A stretch of 64,000 nucleotides of DNA from Lampris incognitus (GCF_029633865.1 NC_079217.1:33243090-33307089); one strand, 5' to 3'. Numbered from the stretch's first letter, positions 10,091 through 20,496 are shown. Notes: generated by a model not told the origin, from the sequence alone. Numbers and translations: made by a program.

Positions 10091-11209
10091 ATGACGACCC
10101 CAGCCGACACGGAGAGCGTACCGGCCAGCCCGCTTCGAGCAGCCCTCATCGAGCAGATCCGCCTGACTAACTCCCACACCCAGCAGCTAGAGGTGGCCTC
10201 CGCCGCGGTGAGAGATCTTCAGACTTGGGTCCCGCCCCTCCAGGCCTGTGTGGGTAACCTAACGAGGCAGCAGGCGGCATTGGCGAGCCAACAAGCAGAG
10301 ATCCTGCGGCAGTTGCAAACCATCACGGCGGCTCTCACCATCCAGCCGCCGGGCCAGCCTGCCCCTGGAGTCGTGGGTAACCCGCCCCCTGGGCCCGCGG
10401 CCCCGGTTAACCCTGTGGGGCTCAACCCAGTTCCCCGGGAGCCCTGCCTCTCCAGCCCACGACTGTTTGATGGCAACTTTGAGACCTGTGCCACGTTCAT
10501 CATGCAGTGTGAGCTGGTCTTCCTGCACCAACCCAGCATGTTCACGTCTGATGCTGCCCGGGTCGCTTACGTGACCAACCTGCTCACAGGCCGAGCAGCT
10601 CAGTGGGCCACTGCTTCCTGGTCCATGAAGGCCAGTTTCTGCCTCACCTACGAGGCCTTTGAGGCGGAACTACGGAAGGTTTTCCACCATCCAGTCGGTG
10701 GCCAGGACCCTGGTGCTTGGCTGAGCAGTATCCAGCAGGGCAGTGGCAGTGTCACAGACTACTCGGTGGAGTTCAGGCTGGCCGCAGCTGAGAGCGGCTG
10801 GAACGACCGGTCACTTCGGGTCACCTTCCGGAGAGGTCTCAGCGAGGCTGTCAAGGACCAGCTAGCCACCCGGGAGGAGCCCACCTCCCTCGAGGACCTG
10901 ATCAAGCTCGCCATCCGCATCGACGGACGCCTCCGGGAGAGGAGGCGCGAGCGAGCCCTGCGTGGATCCCCCTCCATTCCCCAGTTGTCCAGCACTCCTA
11001 ACAGGATCCCTACTCCTGTTCGCCCCACTTTCCCTGTGGCCGTTTCTCCCCCCGCGCCCCAGACCACGACGGGGGAGGAACCTATGCAGCTGGGGCGCAC
11101 GCGCCTTAGTCCCGCCGAACAGGAGGCCCGGTTCAAGGCGGGTCAGTGCCTCTACTGTGGCCAGAAGGGACATCTGATCAGCGGCTTCCCCACTCGGCCA
11201 AAAGACTAG
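10091..11209 (+). CDS. Gag of Sushi-like Ty3/Gypsy retrotransposon
   Basis: A 372-residue open frame starting at ATG 10091, 13 bp after the 5' LTR. Residues about 10-110 are helical and Gln-rich followed by a Pro-rich linker. The capsid-like core follows (..PRLFDGNFETCATFIMQC.., AAQWATASW, ..RKVFHHPVGGQ.., YSVEFRLAAAESGW, FRRGLSEAVKDQLA), the pattern shared with vertebrate Sushi-ichi/PEG10/RTL-type Gag. A zinc knuckle closes it (CLYCGQKGHLISGF), but the final Cys of CX2CX4HX4C is Phe. A TAG follows at 11207-11209 where the family normally reads through toward protease by frameshift. Likely a retrotransposon relic; its unbroken length is notable. Confidence 0.9.
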   Translation: MTTPADTESVPASPLRAALIEQIRLTNSHTQQLEVASAAVRDLQTWVPPLQACVGNLTRQQAALASQQAEILRQLQTITAALTIQPPGQPAPGVVGNPPPGPAAPVNPVGLNPVPREPCLSSPRLFDGNFETCATFIMQCELVFLHQPSMFTSDAARVAYVTNLLTGRAAQWATASWSMKASFCLTYEAFEAELRKVFHHPVGGQDPGAWLSSIQQGSGSVTDYSVEFRLAAAESGWNDRSLRVTFRRGLSEAVKDQLATREEPTSLEDLIKLAIRIDGRLRERRRERALRGSPSIPQLSSTPNRIPTPVRPTFPVAVSPPAPQTTTGEEPMQLGRTRLSPAEQEARFKAGQCLYCGQKGHLISGFPTRPKD

Positions 11210-11267
11210 GCTCACTGGGGCCCCGGGAGATCCTAGTGAGATGACTTTCCTGTTCCCGCCGTCCTGC

Positions 11268-11433
11268 CCCACTGAACCATCTAGTTAGCGTTACCCTGGC
11301 CTGGGCTGACCAGCGGCTCACGGTGGGTGCACTCCTCGACTCGGGGGCTGATGAGTGTTTCCTGAACTCGGAGTTTGCGGCCCAGGCTAACATCCCGCTA
11401 GAGATGCTGGAGAAGCCCATGGAGGCCTTCGCG
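11268..11433 (+). pseudogene. Sushi-like protease fragment
   Basis: A second frame downstream of gag reads ..VTLAWADQRLTVGALLDSGADECFLNSEF.., containing the aspartic protease signature LLDSGA. It ends abruptly near 11433, where a LINE ORF1 fragment in opposite orientation begins. Reverse transcriptase, RNase H and integrase are missing. Confidence 0.75.
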
Positions 11434-11441
11434 CTGGAGTA

Positions 11442-11793
11442 TCATTCGCTAGTATCATCAGTGGACTGTCGCTTCTTCCCAAGGCGATGAACAGTGTCAA
11501 TGGCATCCCCAAGCTTATCTTTCATGCAGGGCAGGACAACCTGGCAAATATTTATTACTTCAAGGTGAACGTTTTCTTGGGCAGATTCAGGGACTCCCAT
11601 TAGACTTAAGTTCCCCCTTCTTGAGTATGATTCTAGGTTATTAATTCTCGTTTGCATAAACCTGACAGTCTGCTCCACCATATCAACATGCTGCTTAAGT
11701 TTAGATATATTCGTGGTGACAGCCCTAAGGTCAGCAACCCCACAATCTACCTTGTTGTTAAGGTCGGAGATTTTGCCCTCAGTCATGTCGGAC
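11442..11793 (-). mobile_element. LINE ORF1 fragment (L1/Tx1-type)
   Basis: The minus strand encodes a coiled-coil region (SDLNNKVDCGVADLRAVTTN.. to about VRFMQTRINNLE) leading into the RRM-like start SYSRRGNLSLMGVPE and ..DTVHRLGKK, the layout of L1-type ORF1 proteins. Bounded on the right by the CTTGG duplication of the Mag-like insertion at 11794, so the Mag-like element landed just before this ORF. Confidence 0.75.
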
Positions 11794-11798
11794 CTTGG

Positions 11799-11998
11799 TA
11801 TTGTATTTAGAAATCACGTCAGGACACAGCGCTGTCGCTCGACACAACCGCTACGTTGCATTCTTTATTTAGACTGACACAGCATCACAGGCAGACCCGA
11901 TCAAACAACCCAGAGCCCGCAGGCATCACCAATCGATCCCAGCACAATAGAACAGCACCAAATCAAATGCAGCACTGTCGATGTGTGCAGACATAACA
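11799..11998 (-). repeat. 3' LTR of Mag-like copy 1
   Basis: 200 bp; minus-strand start TGTTATGTCTGC and end AAATACAATA. Adjacent polypurine tract at 11999-12011 (all C plus CGG on the plus strand). Confidence 0.92.
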
Positions 11999-12019
11999 TC
12001 CCCCCCCCCCGGCAGGATT

Positions 12020-13129
12020 TCAAACATGAAAGGTTGACACAAAGTCCTCTAGGTGGCCAGGGCGTAAACGTGTGCGAACAGATCGCGGGGCAGCCTGAGG
12101 CTGGGCAGGCCGAGGTGGGGAGGGAGAAGGCAGGGGAAGCTGAGGCCGAGGAATGTCTGGGGCCCGTGTAGGAGCTGCATGAAGCCCCGGGGCGTCTCGC
12201 CATGCTGAGGGAATGGCTAAGTTTGTGTCACCAGCTGTGTGTGGCGGAGCTGACACCTTCCGTAGATGACTGGAGTGCCACCGAGTGCCATCGCTGAGGA
12301 GGTAAGTGGCTGGGCCCAGCTGACGGGTGACTTGGAGAGGAGAGGACCAGTATGAAGCCATTTTATTGTCCCTGTGGGGCCTGCGGACCCTGACCCAGTC
12401 TGACACATTGATGTCTGGCACCCTGGTTCGTTTTGACTGGTCAAACCGTTGCTTCATCCGCGTCTGCTGACGAGTGACTGAGGCTCTGACCCCAGAGGGA
12501 GGTGCCTGGGGTGTGGAGGGGCGGAGCCTGTCAAGGGGCATGCACTGTTCCCGGCCTAGCATGAGAGAGGCTGGGGAGACGCCTGTGGTCGAGTGCTGTG
12601 TGGCCCGATAGTGCAGCAGAGTGTGACGGATGGCCTGCGTGAAAGAGCACCCTTGGGCCATGTCTGCTCTGAGGCCGTTCTTCAGTGACTGGTGAAAACG
12701 TTCAACGCCGCCATTGGCCTGGGGGTGGTAGTACGCAGTGCGTACATGACGGATGCCCTTGCTTTCGAGACAGGCAGTGAACTCAGCAGAGACCAGCTGA
12801 GGGCCGTTGTCAGTGGTGATGGTCTTTGGGAGGCCCCAGTGAGAGAAAAGAGAGTCCAGGAAGTCGATGATGATCTGTGAGGTCACAGTGCCAGAAGTGG
12901 TGAGTTCAGGCCATTTTGAGTGTAGATCGTAGGCGACCACCATGAAGCGTTGGTGGTGGGGAACTCCATGGATCTCACCACAAATGTCCAACTGCAGGTG
13001 TTCCCAGGGCTGAGAGGGCCAGGCGAGAGGTTGCAGGGGTGGGGGAGCCTGGTGGCCAGTCTTGCCACTCACAAGGCAGGCAGAACAGTCCTTCACCAGA
13101 GCCTCAATATCTCTGTCTATCCCCGGCCA
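12020..13129 (-). pseudogene. Integrase, Mag-like copy 1 (downstream of nonsense codon)
   Basis: Continues in the same frame after the TAG at 13130. Begins in the HHCC zinc-binding region (CSACLVSGK), then the catalytic core: LQLDICGE, ITTDNGPQL and NGGVERFHQ give the D,D,E triad. A GPY/F-like region (DWVRVRRP, SPLQVTRQLGP) and a Pro-rich tail follow. Stop at 12020, 22 bp before the LTR. Confidence 0.9.
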
Positions 13130-15178
13130 CTACACCAGGTCTCGGCAGCGCTGTTTCAGTTTCACAATGCCCAGGTGGCCTTCATGCGCCATATTCAAAA
13201 CACGCACACGGAGAGCAGCTGGGACCACTGTGCAAAACCCACGTGCCACGCAGGTGTCGTTCCAGCAGGAGAGCTCCTGTCTGACTCGGGCGAACACAGC
13301 CAGCTCCTCTGGGACCTTGTGAGGCCAGCCGTTCTGGATGTAGGTGCGGAGCTGGGAGAGGACAGGGTCCTGTTCGGAGGCTGCCCTCAGCTTCTGCAGA
13401 GAGACAGTGGCCTGAAGGGGTGTGTGTAGCATTTGGACAATGTCCTTTTCCACACAGTCAGTGTCCGTCTGTGGAGCTGGGTTGGAGACAGAGCGAGAGA
13501 GCAGGTCGGCAACAACATTGTCTCTGCCTGGGGTGAACTGCAGGCTAAAGTTGTACTGGCGGAGGCGGTCAGACCAGCGATGCAACCTCAGGGGTTTGTG
13601 GCCTGTCCCAGATGTGGACAGAAGCGCTGTCAGGGCCTTGTGATCTGTGCTGAGGGTGAAGGAGCGGCCATAGAGGTAGAGGTGCCACCTTTCACAAGCC
13701 CAGATACAGGCTAACGCCTCACGCTCACCCACGGAGTACCGCTGCTCGGTCAGGTTGAGGGCACGGGAGGCGAAGGCGATGGGCTTCTCCCCACCGTTCT
13801 GGGTTTGAGACAGCACAGCCCCTATCGCTGTGGCTGATGCGTCACAGGTCACAAAGGTGGAGCTGGAGATGTCGAAGTGAGCCAACACTGGTGGTGAAGT
13901 CAGTTGAGTCTTGAGATCACGCACAGCGTCACTGCATGCCTTTGACCACACCCATGGCTCGTCCTTACGCAGCAGCTGGCGCAGGGGGGCTGTGGTCGCA
14001 GAGTACTGGGGAAGAAACCTCAGGTAGTAACTTGTCATACCCAGGAAGGAGGCGACCTGGGTGGCCGAGCTGGGCTCAGGGATGGCCTGAATGGCGTCCA
14101 CGTTGGATTGTTGTGGAGTTACACCGCTCGCTGACAGCCGGAACCCCACGAACTCGATGGCTGGCACAGAGAGGACACATTTCTCAGCATTGAGAGTTAG
14201 CTTGTGCTTGGACAGGGCTGCGAAGACCATGTTGAGGCGCTTGTCGTGGATTTCACTGGTGGGCCCGTGTACCACTATATCGTCCAGATAAATGGCCACG
14301 CCCAGTATGCCAGCCAGCACGGAGACCATGATTTTCTGGAAGCAGCCAGGGGCGGAGCTGAGACCGAAAGGCATCCTGGTGTAGCGAAACACTCCTGCAT
14401 GTGTCACAAAGGCTGTGAGGTTTCGGCTGCTGGGGTGGAGGGGCACCTGTAAGTACCCCTGTCTGAGGTCGAGCTTGGAGAACACCTCAGAGCCATAGAA
14501 CTGAGCAGTGAGTTCTTCTGAGGTGGGCAGTGGATACTTATCAGGGACCACTGCCTTATTTACTGCACGTAGATCGACGCAGACACACAGGCCCCCCGAC
14601 TTCTTCTTAGCCACCACGAGGTTTGATGCGTCCACCGGTTCAATGATGCCAGCTTCCAGCAGTTGTTGCAGCTCGGCGGAGACCCCATCACGGAGAGCCA
14701 ACGGGATGCGGCGCAGTGGTTGGATGACAGATTTCACAGCAGGGTTGAGGAGAGGTTGATGGGCGAAGGCGGAGAGGCAGCCCAGCCCCATAAACAGCGA
14801 TGGCCACTTCTGCTGCCAAGGTGTGGCAACAGTCAGGATTGCTGCCCCCCTTGTGTCTAAGAGGGAGAACCCCATAGCGGAGAACAGGTCTAGGCCCATC
14901 AGGTTGGCCCCACGGCGTGCCACATGAAAAACTGCATTGGGCACCAGCTTGGTTCCATAGCGGACAGTCACTTGGAGAGAGCCAACCAGATCGATTTTGG
15001 AGTCACCATACCCACAGAGGACAGCTGAGGGTGCAGACAGTGGCAGTGAACCGAAAAATTGACTGTAGGTATCAACATTCAGGAGAGACACACCTGCAGC
15101 GGTGTCCAACAGCAGGGGGATGCACACATCATTAATGTTGACTGTGCGTGATTTGAATGACACTGGCCCAGAGCTCAC
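13130..15178 (-). pseudogene. Pol: protease, reverse transcriptase, RNase H, Mag-like copy 1
   Basis: 682 codons. Protease region near the start has LLLDTAAGVS, with Ala where the active-site Gly of DTG(A/S) is expected. The reverse transcriptase follows (VVAKKKSGGLCVCVDLRAVN, FSKLDLRQGYLQV, and the catalytic YLDD at 14279-14290), then RNase H (VTCDASATAIGAVLSQ, LSTDHKAL). The frame ends at a TAG at 13130-13132; the second copy at about 30765 has TGG at the same place, so a single G-to-A change separates pol from integrase here. Confidence 0.9.
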
Positions 15179-15522
15179 CTTGTGAATGACGGCGGTTGAA
15201 GACTGGGGGGTGTGTGGCCCTCTGACCCAGCCGGGGAAGATCGACAGACGTTGGCAAAGTGATTTTGCTTACCGCAGCTACGGCATGTCTGGCCACGGGC
15301 AGGGCAGTTCTGAGCCCTTGAAACATGAGACCGAGACCCACAGTTACCACAGAACTGTTGAGGGCGGGGCCGAGAACGCCGTCGTTGCAGTTGCAAGACG
15401 TCCCCAGTGGAGTCGGCGCCCGCCTCGCTCTGGCTGGGTTGCGTCCCGAGGGGCAGCCGTGAGTAGAGGGAGAGGTCGTTGGCAGCTTGACTGGAGGTGG
15501 CCACTTGCTGTGTATTTAGCAT
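15175..15522 (-). pseudogene. Gag nucleocapsid part, Mag-like copy 1
   Basis: Encodes two zinc knuckles (CGNCGSRSHVSRAQNC and CRSCGKQNHFANVC) after a basic RSRPRPQQ stretch. Its stop overlaps the start of the pol frame by four bases, in a different frame, so pol was probably expressed by frameshift. Confidence 0.85.
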
Positions 15523-16046
15523 AGCAGCACACTCAGCTGCTCCCTCAACCTGTAGTGCGTGGCAATTGCTCTGGACAGCAGCAGGTCGTCTTTTTCCAGC
15601 AGGAGAGTCTCACGCACCTTTGCGTTGTTGGTGTGTTCGATTAGCTGGTCGCGAACCATCTCGTCCTGAAGCGCGCCAAACTTGCATGAGCTAGCTAGCC
15701 CTCGCAAATTAGCTACATACTGCTGCACAGACTCACCAGGCAGTTGGTGTCGCTGACGGAATATAAATCGCCGAAGGAGGGCACTCTGTGGAGCAGCGAA
15801 ATGGGTGCTCATAAGTCCCACAGCTTCGTCAAAGTTTGTGACGTTCCCCAGAGTCCCGATCAAACGATGACCCTCTGCTCCCAAGCAGTGTAGCAACAGA
15901 GCCGTCTTCCTAGCCTGGCTCACGTCGTCGAGCCCTGAGGCGATGATGTAATTTTCAAAACTATGTAGCCAGCGAGTCCATGGTACCGGAGGCTCGCCAG
16001 GTAATGCCAGGAAGGGGGCAGGTGGTGGGAGAGAGATATCAGCCAT
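15516..16046 (-). pseudogene. Gag (matrix-capsid part), Mag-like copy 1
   Basis: Frame begins at ATG 16046 (MADISLPPPAPF), directly after the primer site, and carries the capsid core (PWTRWLHSFENYIIAS, ..KTALLLHCLGAEG.., ..RFIFRQRHQLPGESVQQY..). It closes at 15516 in a run that is out of frame with the zinc-knuckle frame; the expected continuation is found in another frame from about 15560, which points to a single-base loss near there. Without that change gag and the zinc knuckles would be one protein. Confidence 0.85.
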
Positions 16047-16058
16047 CCTCGTCGCCAA

Positions 16059-16258
16059 TATTGTATTTAGAAATCACGTCAGGACACGGCGCTGTCGCTC
16101 GACACAACCGCTACGTTGCATTCTTTATTTAGACTGACACAGCATCACAGGCAGACCCGATCAAACAACCCAGAGCCCGCAGGCATCACCAATCGATCCC
16201 AGCACAATAGAACAGCACCAAATCAAATGCAGCACTGTCGATGTGTGCAGACATAACC
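16059..16258 (-). repeat. 5' LTR of Mag-like copy 1
   Basis: 200 bp, nearly identical to 11799-11998. Confidence 0.92.
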
Positions 16259-16263
16259 CTTGG

Positions 16264-16968
16264 TTAACAACGACAGATCTTACTTTATTCAGACACAAAG
16301 GTAGGTCCATGTTAAAGACAACAACAAAGAAATACAACACAAGACAAGAACACAAAAATGTAACTAAAAACAGCAGCTCACAAGTCCACAATGATTAAAA
16401 GCTATACAGACATTTGTTCCAATGTTTCCAGAAACAAGAGGAGTACCTGGCGTCACTTTGTGTAGGCTCCGTTAACAGCATTATAATTACATTCTTAGAA
16501 TCAATTAATCGACACATAAATTTGTACATAAAATTCCACAACACAGCATGAAAAGTGGGAACTTTACTAGTCACAAACATATGACTTGACAAACATATGA
16601 CTTGCACTTGTCATCTTGGAAGCTTGAGCAAGATAAATGCATCATTATATGCTACCTGCAGCTTTTTAATTTTTGCTTTGCTATAATTGCACCACAAGTC
16701 GGCTGTATAGAGTGGAGTACAGTGGGCCCTAAAAAGAGCAGTTTTAAAATCATCTGTACACATATGAAATTTGTGTGCCAGCATATTGGCTTGTGCATAG
16801 TTTGCAACACTGGCGCTGCACATCATCGTCGTCACATAGATCATTCCTGATGATGTGACCCAGATATCTCATTTTGTTCACCACATTTAGTGATTGGTCT
16901 GCCAAGAAGAATGAGGGGAAATTTTGCTTTCTTATCCTCCTTGGTTTTAGCAATCATGACAACACTCT
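16264..16968 (-). mobile_element. Non-LTR reverse transcriptase C-terminal fragment and 3' end
   Basis: Minus-strand frames read ..FPSFFLADQSLNVVNKMRYLGHIIRND.., DDDDVQRQC, ALFRAHCTPLYTADLWCNY, KKLQVAYNDA, and MYKFMCRLIDSKN, the post-reverse-transcriptase region of a fish LINE. Two frame changes break it. Its 3' end abuts the Mag-like element's CTTGG duplication. Confidence 0.75.
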
Positions 16969-17003
16969 TGCCAACTTAACATGACAACACGTTAAGTTGG
17001 CAA
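16969..17003. repeat. Short perfect inverted repeat at a LINE junction
   Basis: CTTGCCAACTTAAC and its exact complement GTTAAGTTGGCAAG are separated by 7 bases or so. It lies where the reverse-transcriptase fragment meets an ORF1-like fragment (..EFPSLPATPSKSPAMKR.., minus strand, 16985-17136). Confidence 0.8.
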
Positions 17004-17136
17004 GTTGAGAGTGAATATCACTGACCAGGGACGAGTTGACAGGATCGTATTTTTTATTTCTTTTCATCGCCGGGGATTTACTTGGTGTAGCTGGCAGAGA
17101 CGGGAACTCCTCCTGCATTATGCAACGGACCTCCAA
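17004..17136 (-). mobile_element. Probable LINE ORF1 fragment
   Basis: Minus-strand reading frame with EEFPSLPATPSKSPAMKR and NSSLVSDIHSQLANL, similar in composition to the N-terminal linker of Tx1-type ORF1 proteins. Short and unproven. Confidence 0.45.
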
Positions 17137-17226
17137 ATTGCCTCCATTATGTGGCCGCCGCTAGCTAGCGCACACGCTAAGCGATACTTTACAGTGAAAA
17201 GTGGAAAGTGTCTTCCATAACTGCCT

Positions 17227-17748
17227 GTGCATGTTTCAGTCAAGTCCCTTGCCCTACAAATCAATGGGCCAAATCCTACTATACTGGCGACTGTTACTAT
17301 ATTCCTACTATATTCGGCGACCAACAACCATTTCTTAAATGAACTTTCTGTTTTTCTAACCTTCTTATATTCTTTGTCCCCTAATGTAATAGTGCTGGGT
17401 GATTTTAATATACACATGGACAATGTCAACAACACGCTCACAAGGGATTTTACATCATGCCTGGATAATTTTGGATTACAGCAATATATTGACTTTCCTA
17501 CGCACTCAAAAGGACACATACTTGATCTGATTTGCAGCTTTGGTGTAACTCGTCTTAATTGTAAAGCATCCGATTTGCTCATTTCCAACCACAAGTTGGT
17601 GTCTTGCGATGTTAACTTACCAGTATCCAAAACAAATTTGTCATGCTCCATCTCATTCCGTAATATAAAGATTAGTATCTGCGCTTTCTAGTGGAATTGA
17701 TAACCTCCCCAGCAAAGACAATTTATCCACCCTAGACAAACTGGTCTC
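17227..17748 (+). mobile_element. L2-like LINE, endonuclease part (5' half of split element)
   Basis: The open frame 17227-17691 encodes an apurinic-type endonuclease: VIVLGDFNIHMDN holds the GDFN motif and THSKGHILDLICS the later LD motif. The LINE continues after the Gypsy insertion at 26060. The last 50 bases before the insertion are frameshifted. Clade placement (L2/CR1 group) is from protein resemblance. Confidence 0.8.
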
Positions 17749-18474
17749 TGTAACCAGGTTAAAATTAATGTTTTTATTTTATTTTGGTTGAGTAGGAAAT
17801 ATCACCAAATCCTGTCTGTGTGCTGTTATTTGTGTTTACTACATTTTATTTTATGTCATTTTTTACTTTAATGTATGTTTATAACGACCGTCATGTACCT
17901 GTACTGTCGCTTTAAGAGAGAGGTCTTGTGGGTACACGGAAGTGGGAATGCGGGAGAGGCCGTTTTTCGTTTTGTGGAGGGAGGCTCAAGCAGCGACCGA
18001 GCCGAGCCACGCGTGTTTCTTACCGTAGCACAGTTTTGCTGATTGAGGAGAACGTAACCTTGAGTATCCCTGTAAGAAGATAGTGCAAGCTGTGGGATAA
18101 AATACTTGGTTATCCTTTCTTACATCGGAGTCCCGTGGACGGTTTCTCCTTCTAACACACACGAGTGAAGTCCGGGCAGTGGTTGAGCTTCAACCCCCAC
18201 GTCCGTAAGAAACACCGCTCCAGCTGGAGGACTGGACGTTTGTCGAAGGATTTGAAACCGCAAGAAAATAAATGGCGAGGTGGGCCAAATAGAGTCCTGT
18301 GTGTGTCCCCTCCTTCCTTGATCATGATGATGATGATGATGATGAGAGACTGAGGGCCCCCCACAACACCTGGGGCCCCACCCAAACTAGAACACAACGC
18401 AGAGCTACTGATGAGAGTGACGGGCGTGCAGCAGGCTGACCAGCATAGAACAGCATAGGACTGCCCCCGTTACA
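17749..18474 (+). repeat. 5' LTR of the 8.3-kb Gypsy element
   Basis: 726 bp, TGTAACCAGG..GTTACA. Contains a (GAT)n tract near 18326 and AAATAAATGG near 18265 as possible poly(A) signal. Confidence 0.94.
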
Positions 18475-18490
18475 TTGGTGCCGTGACCCT
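18475..18490 (+). promoter_or_regulatory. Primer-binding site, tRNA-His-like
   Basis: TTGGTGCCGTGACC begins right after the 5' LTR; TGGTGCCGTGAC fits the 3' end of tRNA-His. Confidence 0.7.
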
Positions 18491-18932
18491 CCTGGATCCT
18501 GAGAGCGACATCAGTTGCTCGCCGCGGGAGGCTGCTGTCGTCATCAAGCCCCAGACGTCCTCAGGTATTTCTATAGACTGTACACTCATGTTACAGTGGA
18601 CCGGAGTTGAGCTGTGTGGACACTGGACAGTCATAGCTGTGGTCACCATGGACTGGGCTTGTGAACAGGACATTTGTATATATTGAAGGAAGAAAAACAC
18701 ACAGAAAAAAGGAAAAAAAGTTAATGTTGTTGTGATTGAAGGACTCGTGTGAATAATCTATTGATGTAAACTACTAGATATATGAATATGTGATTAGTCT
18801 ATTGGTGAATTTGTTGATTGTGTGTGATTGTTTCAATCTCTTAGTGCTTTCTAGATTCAGTTATTTAATTTAATTGAGCTTTTCACTTTTTTATTTTATT
18901 TTTTATTTTATCTGAGTGTTAGAGGTAGGAAC
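18491..18932 (+). other. Gypsy leader, non-coding
   Basis: Leader between primer site and gag ATG. AT-rich in its second half. No coding content. Confidence 0.7.
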
Positions 18933-20468
18933 ATGGCAGAGGGTGGTTCGTACGTAGGTGGGGGTAACATTGCTGATCAGGATCTTTTGGATTGCCAGTG
19001 TGCTATGGAGAGGGGGTACCAGTTAGATGTGGGTGGGGGTTTACGGCTAGGTGTAGGTAGGAGTTTCGGGCAGCTCTTAGAGGGCGGGGAACCAGACACC
19101 AGAGCACCAGGACCTAGAGACCCGACCACATTTGGCACTCCTCAGTTCACCTCCACACGCTACGTAGAACGGGCCAGGCCAGGTATCAGCGAAGGGGCTG
19201 TGGTAGGTAACAGCGAGCAGCCAGTGGGTGAGTTAGCCACGCTCATTACTCAGTTAGCAGAGAAGATAGGAGAGTCAATCACTGCTAAGCTGCAGGAAAC
19301 ACAAATGCTTAGAACCACACACACAGACAGTGCTAGGTCTGCTGAACAGCGTTTGGAGACAGCTCCTAGTGTTAGAGTAGTAATGCAGACAGACGCTAGG
19401 GAGCCTCCTATTTTCAGGGGCGATAGCTCTGATAAGTTTACAGTTCATGAGTGGGAGAGCCTTATGACTTTGTATTTGAGGAAGCGAGCCATTCCAGTTA
19501 GTGAGCAGTCACATGAGATTCTAGCTAAGCTTATGGGGAAAGCAGGGGACGTGGTGAGGATAAAGCTGCGCAACACATCTGTCGACCACATAGCGAACCC
19601 CCACATTATTTTTGATGTACTGAAGCAACACTTTAGTGACCTCACATACTCGAGCATGCCCCTGGCGGACTTTTACAGTACGCTGCCCAAGCCAGGTGAG
19701 GACGCTATGGAGTATTGGATTAGGCTTAATAAAACAGTGGAGGTGGCTGACGAATGCTTGAAGTGGCAGGGCCGTAGTATTGAAGAGCCAAGCCACGAGG
19801 TAAGCATGATGTTTATCAAACACTGTCCAGATCAGTCTCTTGCCAATGTTTTTAAGTTCAAGTCCGCAGGGAAATGGTCTGCTAGCGAGATCCAGGAGAG
19901 GCTTGATGAGCACATGCTGGAGAGGAAGTCCCGTGTTGCTGCAGGTGGACAACGTGAAGCAGGCGCGGTAGAGCGTAGGTTCCATTCACAGGTTCATGTC
20001 CCTGTAGTCGACATGGCTCCCGACTTGAACACGACCGTGCCGGTGGTGCCATCTCCCGTCCCGGCTCATGCGTCATCTCCTATACCATTTTGTGCAAGGT
20101 CTCCTACACCTTCTCCCGCACCTGTCTCTGGCGGTGATGACTATATGAGGAGTTTGGTGAGCTTGCTAGACCGTTTGGTCACAATGCAGACTCAGGTTCC
20201 AGTTAGCGCTGCAGTCCGGACACCGACGCTGACTCAACCGCCAGCTAACGCCGCAGGGCGGGTGCCAGACGCACCACAGAGGTTGTGCAGGGTTTGTAAG
20301 TCTCCGGATCACTCCACATTTTCCCACTGCAGCCGGGAGAACCGATGTATAAACTGTTTGTCTCCTGGTCATTGGAAGAGGGACTGTCCTCACCCTCGGC
20401 CGCCCAACCAGCTCTGTTCTCAGCCTGGTGGAAGAGCTGGTCGTCAGTCTTGTCCGTTAAACTACTAA
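18933..20468 (+). CDS. Gag of the 8.3-kb Gypsy element
   Basis: 511 codons from ATG 18933. Residues about 150-330 hold the capsid-like fold (PPIFRGDSSDKFTVHEWESL, ..ILAKLMGKAGDVVRIKLRN.., ..FYSTLPKPGEDAMEYWIRLN..), then a Ser/Pro-rich linker. Two zinc knuckles lie at the C-terminus: CRVCKSPDHSTFSHC and CINCLSPGHWKRDC, the second an exact CX2CX4HX4C. The stop TAA (20466-20468) comes two codons after a slippery heptamer, so most ribosomes should release Gag and a minority shift into pol. No internal break. Confidence 0.93.
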   Translation: MAEGGSYVGGGNIADQDLLDCQCAMERGYQLDVGGGLRLGVGRSFGQLLEGGEPDTRAPGPRDPTTFGTPQFTSTRYVERARPGISEGAVVGNSEQPVGELATLITQLAEKIGESITAKLQETQMLRTTHTDSARSAEQRLETAPSVRVVMQTDAREPPIFRGDSSDKFTVHEWESLMTLYLRKRAIPVSEQSHEILAKLMGKAGDVVRIKLRNTSVDHIANPHIIFDVLKQHFSDLTYSSMPLADFYSTLPKPGEDAMEYWIRLNKTVEVADECLKWQGRSIEEPSHEVSMMFIKHCPDQSLANVFKFKSAGKWSASEIQERLDEHMLERKSRVAAGGQREAGAVERRFHSQVHVPVVDMAPDLNTTVPVVPSPVPAHASSPIPFCARSPTPSPAPVSGGDDYMRSLVSLLDRLVTMQTQVPVSAAVRTPTLTQPPANAAGRVPDAPQRLCRVCKSPDHSTFSHCSRENRCINCLSPGHWKRDCPHPRPPNQLCSQPGGRAGRQSCPLNY

Positions 20469-20496
20469 ACCCACACCTAGAGAGGGATGGTGTGGG
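20456..20496 (+). promoter_or_regulatory. Programmed -1 ribosomal frameshift signal, gag-pol junction
   Basis: G TTA AAC at 20456-20462 is positioned in the gag frame as X XXY YYZ. After a 7-nt spacer comes a perfect 8-bp stem, CCCACACC (20470-20477) with GGTGTGGG (20489-20496), loop 11 nt. Shifting back one base at the heptamer enters exactly the long pol frame. The gag stop falls in the spacer. Confidence 0.85.

Larger units (their letters stand above)
11799..16258 (-). mobile_element. Mag-like Ty3/Gypsy element, copy 1
   Basis: A 4.46-kb element with 200-bp LTRs at both ends (11799-11998 and 16059-16258), flanked by the 5-bp duplication CTTGG (11794-11798 and 16259-16263). On the minus strand the order is 5' LTR, primer site ATTGGCGACGAGGATGG that overlaps the gag start, gag, zinc knuckles, protease, reverse transcriptase, RNase H, integrase, poly-G polypurine tract, 3' LTR. 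The protein type is the K02A2.6-like/Mag lineage common in fish. A gag frameshift and one nonsense codon in pol inactivate it. The last base of the 5' LTR (16258, C) differs from the expected A. Confidence 0.93.

Noticed and set aside
10219..11272. Minus-strand frames opposite Sushi gag
   Set aside because: GC-rich shadows of the gag frame without recognisable domains.
13936..15135. Plus-strand frames across Mag-like pol
   Set aside because: Antisense shadows of reverse transcriptase and protease.
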